From positions 1 through 64,000 of the forward strand of contig JAQYUZ010000012.1 in the NCBI GenBank assembly GCA_033819885.1: DNA of 64,000 bases, written 5' to 3'. The DNA comes from Microbotryomycetes sp. JL201 (Eukaryota > Basidiomycota > Microbotryomycetes). The position numbers and the translations under genes are program-made. Numbering within the stretch: the first letter of the stretch is position 1; every line of letters begins with the position of its first letter. Below the pieces are notes generated by a model. It saw only the letters and a list, made by a program, of their open reading frames with translations, did no database searches and was not told the DNA's origin. This document shows, piece after piece, positions 1 to 10,104 of the stretch.

Positions 1-721
1 TGTTCCTTCCTGCGTAACTGCATTTTTGATCCCGTTTCCGCCTCCGCTCTTGGGTTAGTTTGACATCGCGATAGTCTCGCCGAGAGCGAGAGAGACCACT
101 GCATCTAAAGGCTGCCTGCCAGCTTTGCCATCATGCGGGGTTCCAAGTGCCAATCCGGCAGTCCATCGTCAGCTATACGTCGATGACAAGCTGAGCTAAA
201 ACTTGGTCTCTGGCGTGATGTAACAGCGGCGCAAGAGCCTCGAGAGAGACAGTGCAGCATACTCTCGATGGCAAGATCTTTTGAGCCATGCGTTGTTACG
301 CCGACCACATTCCCAGAACAATCTCGCAAACCGAGTCGAGCACTGCCACTTGACAAAATCTTTCCTCGTACGCTCTCCCTTCCCTCTCCTCCGCGATCTG
401 AACTCGAAGCGAACGAATCAAACGTCGTCTTATCCACTGGCTCAGCCTCACATGCACGGCATTGCAGTTTCAGTCGGCAGCGCAGGTGGAAAGTGAAGGA
501 CCCCAGGTGACAATCGTGCGGTAATCGCATCTTGGGCACTGTCGTATCAGCTTCGTGATCGCATCTTTGTCGCTATCGTATCAGCTTTGTCATACACCAG
601 ATTTATGCCACGCATTCGTTCATTGTTCATTCGCGAACTAAGTCAAAATCGGCACGCATGCGACGAGAAGGGGCCACGCTCATCAACCGCAAAAAGTGTC
701 TGTGAATTACACGAACGGGCA
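1..721. other. Region without a supported gene
   Basis: Short ORFs occur on both strands, but none shows a recognisable domain or a convincing exon chain with this window's usual splice signals. The right end is the 3' flank of the minus-strand glycoprotein gene. The only structure I can point to is a two-copy tandem repeat at 523-589. A terminal exon of a gene lying to the left cannot be excluded. Confidence 0.5.
523..589. repeat. Two-copy imperfect tandem repeat, about 33 bp unit
   Basis: The segments 523-555 and 557-589 align end to end. Both read like atcgcatctt, then a short variable stretch, then tcgtatcagctt. They differ at a handful of positions, so this looks like an old local duplication. 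No function is evident. Confidence 0.7.
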
Positions 722-2685
722 TCAGACGACAAAGCAGAAGGCCCCCAAAAACACGACGACAGCCGAAACGCTGATGGCAACGCGACTGGCCGACGATGTT
801 GGCTGAGACGTTTGGCTTGCGGGTTCCGCAGCGGTAGAGACGTCGGCCGTGACGATTTGGGTGACGACTGGCGCCGAAGGCATCGCCGACGATGAGGACG
901 ACAGAATAGCGGACTGTGCTGACGCGTCAGCAGGGCATGCGGAAAGCGGAAAACAAAACGCACGCTAGACATGACTGTTGATGATGACATCGCTGACGAA
1001 GAGACAACAGCAGAGCTCTGCGCAGGAATCGTGGTCAGACATGCGCGGCAACCGTCTGTGCAAACTTACAAAGCTGCTTGAAGACGATGGCTCCGTGGAC
1101 GATGCGAAAGACGACGAATCCTACAGGCGCGCAAAGTCAGCCGAATGAGCTGCCGAGTACCCACAAGACTTGCCATGGATGACGATATTGTCGAGTTGGC
1201 CATGCTGCTGGCGTCCGACAGAGTCGTGGCACTGACGCTGACACTGGCGCTCAACGAGCCCGACATGCCGGTCGGAACGGGTCCGCTGGCGCCGTCGCTA
1301 ACGGGCTGACCGTTGTACAGAGCAGCCGATTGATACGCCGTGCATTGAGAGCTCGCGGGAGTGAAAGGCACATACGGGAGCTCGCCTATGGGTGTACCTT
1401 CTGGTGGCTGCGTCCACGTGAGCGTCTGGCCTTGCTCGTTGGTATAGATGCCCGGCGCCAGCTGATCGTCGCCGAGGCACGACTCGAAGACGCCCTCGCG
1501 ATAAGCTGCAAATGTCACGTAAGACTCGTGTGCTCGCATGCCTCTCAGCGGCTTACCAGCGGGCGCATTCACTGCACAGCCGGCTCGGTCATATACATGC
1601 TCGCACATTCTGTAATCATAGTCCCAAGAAGGATCGCACGCCTCTGAGCATGAACGTGTTAGTGTCTCCCGAAGCCTCTTCGCGTTCGTGTGGCTGCTCA
1701 CTCAAACAAAATACGTTCGAGCCCATAAAGTTGTGCCAGTTGATGACTTGCTGGAACGCGGCACCTGACGACGACTGGCCCCAAGCATCCGAAAAGACTG
1801 CGCGTTGCGAATCGGACCGTCAGAATGGCTTGACGGTCTCAACAGCTCGGAGCACTCACGCAGACCACCAATAGGATTTCTGCGGGTCTCGGTTGTCAAT
1901 TATGGTCCGAAACCCACGCGATGTGGCCTCTTACCCTCTCTGGTCGGCTCCGTGTGGGTCCAACTCTCCGCCGCTGTCGCCGGCGAGCATGTTGAGCTTC
2001 GTTTGATCAAAAAGACCAGTGACCTGCACGTAGTTTGGTGTGCGCATGAACTGTACTCCTTTGAGCGTGCCTTTTCCGCACACCGTCAGAGTCAGCACGT
2101 TCCTCTCCTCTGTGCCTGCAAAGCCTACCCGGTGGGATCGTGCGCGCGCCGCGCCCAGGTCGTGTGCACCACGCCACCATCTCTCCTTCTATATTTCCCA
2201 CAGGTTCTCCCGCAACTGGAGGTGCCCAGAGGCAAAAGTCTTCAGAGTGCAAGAGCCCATGTCAGCATTGCTCCGGATCGCTTCTCGCCACCGCCTGCAA
2301 TCGACCGACGACTCGTGCGACGGGCCCATCGAGTAACGACGGCAGACGGAATAACTTGTCAAACAAGCAGTCGACCTACCATCGACGCTGTTGATGAGGG
2401 CGGTTTGGCAGAGACTGTTTGGACCTTCAGTGTCTGGTCCACACCGGTTGTAGCCATATTGCGGTCCACGATCTCCCGAGGACGTGTCAGCTTTTTCAGG
2501 CTGTAAAGTGAACGTAGGTCAAGTGTCAGTGAGAAAGGCGACGCGTGCCTTGAGCGGCTGATCGCCCGCGACCTCCTGACCAAGTTATTGTAGTCGAACC
2601 GCTGGGCGGCCAAGACTTGAGCAGACGTGTGGTGCACGGCATGTAGCGCAACGAGCACGCTCGCAATGCCCGGGACCGACCTCAT
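722..2685 (-). CDS. GPI-anchored 'macrofage activating glycoprotein'-like secreted protein
   Basis: A multi-exon gene. The N-terminus (MRSVPGIASVLVALHA) is a signal peptide. The mature part carries the family's conserved blocks: YGYNRCGPDTEGPNS, DDFCLWAPP, EGEMVAWCTRPGRGAR, GTLKGVQFMRTPNYVQVTG, GDSGGELDPHGAD and INWHNFMGSN, then a second cysteine-rich block with CEHVYDRAGCAVNAP and FESCLGDDQ. The C-terminus is Ser/Thr-rich and ends in a hydrophobic tail (SVSAVVVFLGAFCFVV) just before the stop, as expected for a GPI-attachment signal. I know this family by the name used in Cryptococcus annotation; its biochemical role is unclear to me. It is probably a cell-surface or secreted mannoprotein. 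About nine introns are needed, including one of about 145 nt and a 20-nt exon at 1860-1879. Family assignment is firm; exact 3' exon borders are less sure. Confidence 0.8.
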
Positions 2686-2878
2686 GACGCGGGCAGAACA
2701 ACAACAACAAGACGCTTTTTTTGGGAGCACCGCACGACCGGAACTGCGCTAGAACTCCAGGCGCGCACAGCTTCAAAGTCTGATTAAATGTACGAGACAA
2801 TGCAACACACGTCTGCGATAAGGTAATGCATAGCAATGTGGGAAAGTCATACACTCCAGAACGAAAAACAGGCGCGCA

Positions 2879-5800
2879 TCACAGCTCGATGCCCTGTTCC
2901 TCGAGCTGCTTGCGAATGCTGGCTTGCTCCTCGTCAAATCGCTTGCGCGCGTCGGGATGCTGCTTGTAATACTCGATGCAGTCGGCGCAACGGCTGTCGA
3001 ACGGTATGTCAGCGCGCGCACACGCAAAATCACTCGGGCGATCCGCAGTCCGTGTCTCACATGAAGTACGCCTGGGTCCGCTTGCCGCAGCCCTATTGCA
3101 TGCGAGTCAGCAGACGGTCAACGACGGAAAGAAGACACCACGCACGAGCAGGACGAATTCCGGCAGAACATCTCCGACAGGCTCAATGTCGTCCCTTGAG
3201 GAAAATAATGAAATCAGCCACGCAACATATATCGCCGATGACAGCACCTACGGTGGCAGACAATCTTCGCAGTATGAAGCATGGCAACATTGACAACTTC
3301 AAAACATGCAGTCAGCATGTGCACGTCACCGTCGCCCTACACAGAGGGACCCACCGGAACAACAATCCACCGGCTTCCTGCGTCGTGCGTCGACAGATAG
3401 TGCAGTTGTGTTGAGCACAGAAGAAGGAGCTGCGAAAACACTCGTAAACAGATGAGCCCAAGAAAAGCAATCATGGCACGTACAGCATCGCATCGAGTTC
3501 GTGTTGTGTGTACTGCAAACGGAGACGGTGAGCTTGCTACCGACACGGCTTGCGCCTTCAACTTACGCCACTGCACGGTCCATGACACGAGCGCGGGCAC
3601 GATGCGCACTGGTACACCTCGCCACCGTCCTTGCACACCATGCAAAACTGTACAAAGCATCAGCTGATTGTGGCACCGTCAAAGCAAAACACGTACGTCT
3701 TCGTGGTCGAACTTTTTGCGTTGACGCTTTGGTCCGCCAAGCTTTTTGGCAGCCGTTGTGTCTGAGGTGATAGTTTTGACGGCACCATCTTTGACGTTCT
3801 GGAAGGGCCGTGTCAGCCCGCTGAACAATGGAAACGGCAAAGAAGCCACCGACCAGAGTATCTTTAAGTACGGCGTGACCGTCAATCATGACTGTCCTGG
3901 ACGTGGAAGCACGCGACACCATCTGTTCCCACTCTTCTCGGATCTCGTGATTCTGTAAATGTATTGCGACATCAGCGCCGTCCCTCAGCTTGGGTCCGAT
4001 CGACTTACTGTCGCCTTGTATGTTGCGCCCTCAAATTTGCGAGCCTGCACTGCTTCACGACCCTGTAGCAACAATTTCTCGGCCTCGGCCTCCTCTCGTT
4101 CCAGCTGTTGCCTCTGCTCCTCTGTCAATTGCTCGCCCGCCTCTAGCTTGATGCCGACCTCCTTGCGCTCATCACGCTGTCGACCACGTTCCCTGAGATC
4201 GTCGAATGACATGTTTTTAAATTCTGTAAATGCGTCGCCATCTTCCGATTCCCACCGGGCGAGAGCGCCAGCTCCGCCACGCAGAATGCCCGCGAGTTCT
4301 GCAACCGGGGAGTCAGCAATGCCCTTGAAAAGCCTGCAGGCACTCACCTCCGCGAGTCATTTTTGGTGCGTCATCTTCGTTCTGCTCAGTCGCACCAGCA
4401 TCCTCTTCCACTTGCTCGTCGGCTGGACGGTCGGCAGCGTTCTTCATCGAGCCCATGACCTTGGCACTACAACGGCACTTATGTTAGAATCAATCACAGC
4501 TGAGGACGGCGGGCCACTCACGAGAGGTACAGCTTTTTCCTCAACCGTGTCAGCGCCTGTTCCTCGACAGAGTCCTGACACACGAAGCGATATACGTGGA
4601 CCTTTCTCGTTTGACCGATACGGTGAGCACGCGAAATGGCCTGGATGTCGACTTGCGGGTTCCAATCCTGGTCGATGAGGACGACGGTCGTGGCGGCAGT
4701 CAAGTTGATGCCGAGACCTCCAGCACGCGTGCTGATCAAATAACACTGGTAAGGCGAGTTCTTTTGCTGAAACAGCTTGATGTCAAGGGCGCGGCGGGGA
4801 CGCGACGTGCCTCCGTCAAGGCGAGCGTATTTATAGCCGCGTAGTCCCATAAAGTCTTCCAAAATGTCGAGCATGCGCGTGAACCCGGAAAAAATCAACA
4901 CTTTTTCACCCTTGGGAATGATATCAGCCAAAAGCTTGTCGAGGAGGACGAGTTTACTCGACGCGGCGACAATGTGCTCTGCGACCTCGAACGGCTCCGA
5001 CTCGGCGTTCGGGAGGAGATACGGATGGTTGCAGCATTTGCGCAATTGCATGAGCCTGTGATGCAACCGTCAGCAAATACATCGAATGAAGACGCCAACG
5101 CGACTGACAAATTCATCATCTTCATCCACGCATTGCCCTCTCCGCCCTTGGACGCCGCCATCACCTGTTTCAAGTTCTCCCTGACCTGTGATTGTCCCTC
5201 ATCTTCCTCGGCAGCCTCATCTTCTGGTGGCACAAAAGACTTGGACTTTCGGCCGCGCTTTGGTTCGGGAACACCAGCAGCCGCTCGCAGATCGGTCGAA
5301 AACACTTCGTTGAGAGTGACGGTATCGGCCCGTGTAAGGAGCCGCATGTACCAGAACCGTTGGGCCGGAGACAGCGGGACATAGACTGTGAAAGACCACA
5401 CGTAAGCTTGAGCAACATCAAACGCGCAAACAGACTTGCGCGTCATTTCCTCGCGAGGAGGTACGCTCAGCTGATCGCGGACGCCGTCCTTGGTTCTTCG
5501 GAGCATAATGAGTTCAAGCAGAGCTTGTGCACGCTTCAAAAACTCTTGGTCGTACAAGCCGGCTTGCAAGTCGAACGCTTCTTTGAAACGCTTGAGCGTG
5601 GCCGGCGTAAAAATCTGAGGCATCAAAAAGTGGAGCATCGACCAGACTGCGAGGACAATGAGTTGGCTTGCAACTAGTTGTTGGGAAGGTCAAAGTTGCT
5701 CACGCTCAATCAGGTTGTTTTGCAGCGGGGTGCCACTCAAAATGAGTCGCATGTGCGCGCCGATGCCTTGTAGGGTCTGAGCGGCCATCGACTCGTGATT

Positions 5801-7166
5801 CTTGATTCTGTGGCTGTTTGCGGCAAAGACCTCAGCCACGAGCACAAGCAAGGTTACGTAAAGCGGCTGACCCCTCGTCGAGCACGCAAAGTGACCATCG
5901 ACGATGTTTGAACCAGGCTGCCTCGGCGGTGTAAGACTCGTAAGTGGTAACGACAAGGTCCGGTTGAGTCTTGTTGAGCTCCAGTTTGAGCCGAGCTCGT
6001 TCCGTCTGGGGACCATGAAATCGCAAAACATTCTGCGGGAGCAATGTCGGCCTCGAGATCGAAGATCATTCGCATCGGATGCTTACGAAAGAGGGTAGCC
6101 ACCGGGTTATTTCCTGCGAAAATTAGAGTCAGTCACGAAACTCGTTGACAAACAGATCGGACCTACACCCATCCAGGAACCGAGGACGCTGAGCGGGCAC
6201 ACTAACAGATGTGGGCCTTTGATGCCGTGCTGTTCCTGCACGTAGGCGATGAGTGACAGGGTCTGGAGCGTCTTGCCGAGACCCATTCTGCGACACAGCA
6301 GACGTTAGCGCGCCGGGTTCGGGCTGAATGGAACCAGCAAGAACTTGCTCGTCGGCGAGGATGCAATTTTGCCCGTTCTCGAACATGTAAGCCATAAAGC
6401 TGAGACCGGTGAGCTGGTACTCTTTCATTGTGCCGCCCTTGATTGCCTTTGGCTGTTGCAGCCGTTTGAACGGCATAACTTCGCGCGGCGTGACTCCAGG
6501 TGGCAACGAGTTGAGCAAAGTCGAGACGTGATTCTTCTCGGGCAAGACGCCCTGGAAAATGTTCGCGTGTGTGCACCTGCCAAAGCAGACGGGGCAAAGA
6601 TGTCAGCGATGCTATCCTTGGTGGCGGAACCCAGCCCAGCTTCTGCATGGTGTGCATGCTGCCGTGAACGTGCAGCGTAATCTTCGCATGCTTCCAGCAT
6701 TTTCGAGTGCACCAACGTACACAAACATGTCCCTCCTGTGCTCGTACTCTGACTTTGCGGCGCTCGCGGGCGCGTCCGACTGAGCGGCGGCGTACGGCCC
6801 CTTTACGCGCACGCGCTTGATCGCGAGCTTGCCCAGAGGCGGTTGCAGAGTCTCGGCGGCGGCATTGAGAGAGCCGAACGGTGCTTCGAGCTGGTACGTG
6901 GGCGTGTATGCGGGCGTCGGCACGGCGCTCGTCTGCGCCGTGCTCGCGCCGGTGCCGTTGCCATGTGACAACGGTGACGCGCCACTGTCGCCCTCACTCG
7001 CGTCGTCCCATGCTTCGTCGTATGGCCGCTTGACCTGCCCTCCGTTCGTCATGATCGTCATTTCGGCGAAAGGACGCGCCCGACAAGACACAAGCGGCGC
7101 TGCGGGCCTGCGATTTTTTTTTTTGGAGGCTGCCTCGGAAACAGGAGGCGTCTTCATTGAATTCAT
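2879..7166 (-). CDS. SNF2-family chromatin-remodelling ATPase with C-terminal PHD finger
   Basis: An ATP-dependent DNA translocase expected to act on nucleosomes in the nucleus. An acidic, low-complexity N-terminus precedes the SNF2 helicase core: MKEYQLTGLSFMAYMFENG (Q/motif 0 region), DEMGLGKT (Walker A), LDEGHRIKNHES (motif II, DEGH instead of DEAH), LSGTPLQNNLIE, and the C-terminal lobe with LRKCCNHPYLL, ISTRAGGLGINLTAA and QAISRAHRIGQTRKVHVYR. A Lys/Glu-rich region follows, then a Cys/His-rich PHD-type domain starting CMVCKDGGEVYQCASC and ending in a GCGKRTQAYF-type tail, with the last exon finishing LEEQGIEL. About 14 introns. Two must use GC donors (5386-5439 and 6288-6348); the second interrupts Walker A and restores DEMGLGKT exactly. 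The core resembles ISWI/LSH/ALC1-type ATPases, but the exact subfamily is uncertain. Two in-frame ATGs lie near the start (7166, and another about 105 nt downstream, MTIMTNGG); the downstream one is equally plausible. Confidence 0.88.
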
Positions 7167-7327
7167 TTAAAAGTTTTGTTTTTCATTCTGCTGTGGCACT
7201 AGGCGCTAGTGCAACCGCTCCCGACTCCGCTGCGGCTCATGCATGAGCCATGCCCATCTCTGCCCCAGTCACGTGCCTCCCGTCCCGGTCAGCTGGCGGT
7301 CCTCCTCGACACCTAGAAAAAAAAATA

Positions 7328-8767
7328 TCATCTAGACTCACGCTTCTGCTTCTCTTGCTCAAGCCTCTCGTACAACATCCTCACGGCCAGCTGAATGTTT
7401 GCCGGCTGCCCTGTGATCGTGACAAGCTTGAGGCAGAACCGTCAGCGACTCTGCCTGAACGCCTCTCGCCATGCTCACCCGTTCATTCGGACCGATTCCT
7501 GGCGCGCTCTCGCCTGGCTCGTTGATCTTGATAGTACATTGACTCGTCGAACGGACTTCATTGATCTTCGCGCCTCCCTTGCCAATTATAGAGCCTGCTT
7601 GCGCTCAGTTTGTCAATCGCTCGCCGCTCAAACTCTTCCTTGGACAAGTACTGACCGACGAGGTCATTTGGAATAAAAATCCTTTGGGTTTGTGACCCAG
7701 GTCCGGGCACTGAACCTGTCGGAAGGTAACTTCGAGGCACCGGCATGCCGTACATCGCTCCGCGATGGTCCGGCGGTGGTGGTGGCGGCGGATAACCGTA
7801 AGGAACCGGGGCTGCAGCTCCTGGGCGGTACGCGACATTCGAAGACGGCACGCCTGGTTGCTCTTGCAAAACAGTGCCAACGTAGTACACGGCAATGTGG
7901 ATCGCGTCGGCGACGCCAGAGATTGACAAGACGCGCTGTGGTCAATACATGTCAGCAAGCGGACTTTCAGACATGCTCAAGGCATGACCAACCTCTGTGC
8001 TCCCTGGCAGCATTGCTTCGCTCGCCTGCAGCCTCGCGCCCGATGCTTCTTGAATCTCTTTGATCTTGCTGCCACCTTTGCCAATGACGGAACCCATCCG
8101 AGAGTGCGGAATGATAAAGCTGAGTATGAATTGTGAGCCAGAGCGTATGGAAAAGTCGCGACATAACCAACCGAATTGTGACTGCTCGGGAACCAGGCAC
8201 GGATGGCACGTCGAAAGGCTCATCGTTGATGCGACGCACAATCAGACCAAAAGCCTGTATTGCCAGAGTCAGAAGCAAGCAACAACGCTCCTCGCTCGCA
8301 AGACTTGCCTTGCTAACAGCATCCAGTGGCCCGCCTATTGTCATGATGCGTTCGGGGTTGCCTGCGAGCGACTCTGTGATGGTGATTTTGCTCCCACTCT
8401 TATCTCTGATCTCGTTCACATTTTTGCCGCCTTTGCCGATGATGATTGACGCGTCCTGCGTTACAATCAGCGCCCGCATCTGAATTGATGCAACTGCGCC
8501 ACCTTGATCCTTGCTGCTCGCCTGCTTTTCCGGATTGCTCGGTAAATCTGCAGGCGCCGTATCGACGTTCATTGACAAAGAGTCATTGGCAGCCGTGCCG
8601 TTTGTGGGTTCGCTCCGCTCTTGCCGATCATCGTCATCTCGAGTTAGGTTCGTCGGACCTGCCTGATCTGTGTTGGGTTTCTTTGTGGCTGCTTGCGGAT
8701 CCGTAGGGGTTCCAGTAGATGATGAACGTGATCTTTTGCGCGCCGAGTCTGGTGCAGTGTCGCTCAT
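7328..8767 (-). CDS. Triple KH-domain RNA-binding protein (PCBP/hnRNP K/Rnc1-like)
   Basis: Three KH domains, each with the GXXG RNA-contact loop: GKGGKNVNEIR in KH1, GKGGSKIKEIQ in KH2 and, across a splice junction, GKGGAKINEVR in KH3. A Pro/Tyr-rich linker (PYGYPPPPPPP) separates KH2 and KH3. The N-terminus is a charged, Ser/Thr-rich low-complexity region. This three-KH layout is that of poly(C)-binding proteins and fungal Rnc1/Pbp2/Hek2 proteins, which bind mRNA and affect its stability, localisation or translation. Four or five introns. The first (8255-8308) has a GC donor (AAG/GCAAGT); using any nearby GT breaks the KH1-KH2 linker frame. The 3' end is slightly uncertain: either a TGA at 7328-7330 or a further splice at the overlapping GTGAGT. 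Confidence 0.85.
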
Positions 8768-8982
8768 GACGAACCCGAGTCGCGCAATTCCGACGCCGAC
8801 GAGTGGTTGAGACGATCAGCGTTCACACTCCGCGGTCAATCGACCAAGAGCAGCGACGTCGTCAGAATCGGTACAGAGACGCGTAGCAGTGTCCCTGATG
8901 ACACTTGGGTGAATAGAAATGGGCAAACCAAGGAAGCGAACCTAGGCTACGGCAGCCGTCGGATGGGCCTGGCAGCGCAAAA

Positions 8983-9264
8983 ATGAAACGAGTGAGCTTA
9001 GTTGGTCTCAGCCGGGCGTAAGAAAGACGCGGTGCAGGCGCTGATCAAGTCCTGGTCGGGCGCCGCGGACCTCTGGCAGCAACCAGGGAAGTTTGCCGTG
9101 CAGCGAATTGCAACGCTTGCATGCATGCTTCAAAGGTTTGAATTGCTGAACGACAAAGACTCACGCGCTGGCAGGAGTGGTATATGCGAGAAGACGAGAG
9201 CGAGCGGCGTGCAGCACTGCCGGCAGCGTACACCAGTTATATTGACGAAAGCATTCAAGGTTGA
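8983..9264 (+). CDS. Possible small gene, unrecognised
   Basis: The last exon (about 9175-9264) reads EWYMREDESERRAALPAAY followed by TSYIDESIQG and a TGA. It is preceded by a well-formed intron 3' end (ctgaac branch, then ggcag). The charged, helical composition looks coding and could be a small mitochondrial or scaffold protein. The upstream exon could read through KDAVQALIKSWSGAADLW, but its splice sites and ATG are not clear. I do not recognise the family. Start and internal structure are guesses. Confidence 0.3.
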
Positions 9265-9339
9265 AAACACTCTTCCGAGATGGTCATTTGCAAGTTCGGC
9301 CGCACATTCGCTATCGTAAATTTTTCGCGCCCATGATAG

Positions 9340-9986
9340 CTAGCAGATCATGAGCGTCCGACGCGCCAGTTGGACCACATTCATCCAGCTCCAGGGAAGC
9401 TCCATTTCACTGGATGGGTCTGATGGAATGACAGCACTGCTGTGAACGGCTGCACCAGTGCCATGCGCGACAAGATCAGTCGCGTATCCAGATTCGCTGA
9501 GTGCAGTCAAGAAAGACATGCTTTCACGTGCAGATACCGGCTGGGCATCAAGTATGAACAATGTTTACATTTTATGCTTGCGCGTGACCGTTGCACGATT
9601 CGGGTGCGTTTGAATCGTCGCAGCAGCAGAACCGGCGCGCGCTGATCCATCCCGTGCTCTCTTCGTCCGCTTCGACCCACCCTCGAAACAACTTGACCTG
9701 AGCGTACTCACGAGTTGTCTGCCACCAGCTCTGGACTGGCACGGCGCACATGCTGGGCATTGGCCAGCGGTCTCAGGTGAGCAAAGTCCAAGGAATCCAC
9801 CACAAAGCGCGGCAACATATCTCGAGCCCGCGTCGCTGCTACTTGTGCACATGGCAGGCGCCTTTGAATGGCCCCTGGTGACCTCCGAATGCCCAACAAT
9901 GCAATAGACGGCAATGTAGCGACATTCCCGAATGCCGGGTTCAATTTCGCACAGACATCGATTCTCGCCGTGGCGAAAGCTGACAT
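9340..9986 (-). CDS. Possible gene, unrecognised (weak)
   Basis: An ATG-initiated open stretch at the 5' end (MSAFATARIDVCAKLNPAFG...) and another near the 3' end (ARESMSFLTALSESGYATDL..., stop at 9340) lie on the same strand. They are separated by a stretch that could contain one or two introns; a GTGAGT donor sits near 9703. No domain is recognised. The N-terminus is Ala/Arg-rich and could be a mitochondrial presequence, but that is inference. It may also be non-coding flank of the KH gene and the glycosyltransferase. Confidence 0.22.
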
Positions 9987-10104
9987 TCAGATATTAATCG
10001 TCTAGCCATGGAGCTGGTCAGAGCACCCGAAAAAAGACCGGGCCGCGCCATTGAGCAGTGGCGTAGGAGCAAGACAAGGGTCTAGGCCAAACTCACGCTT
10101 CGAC

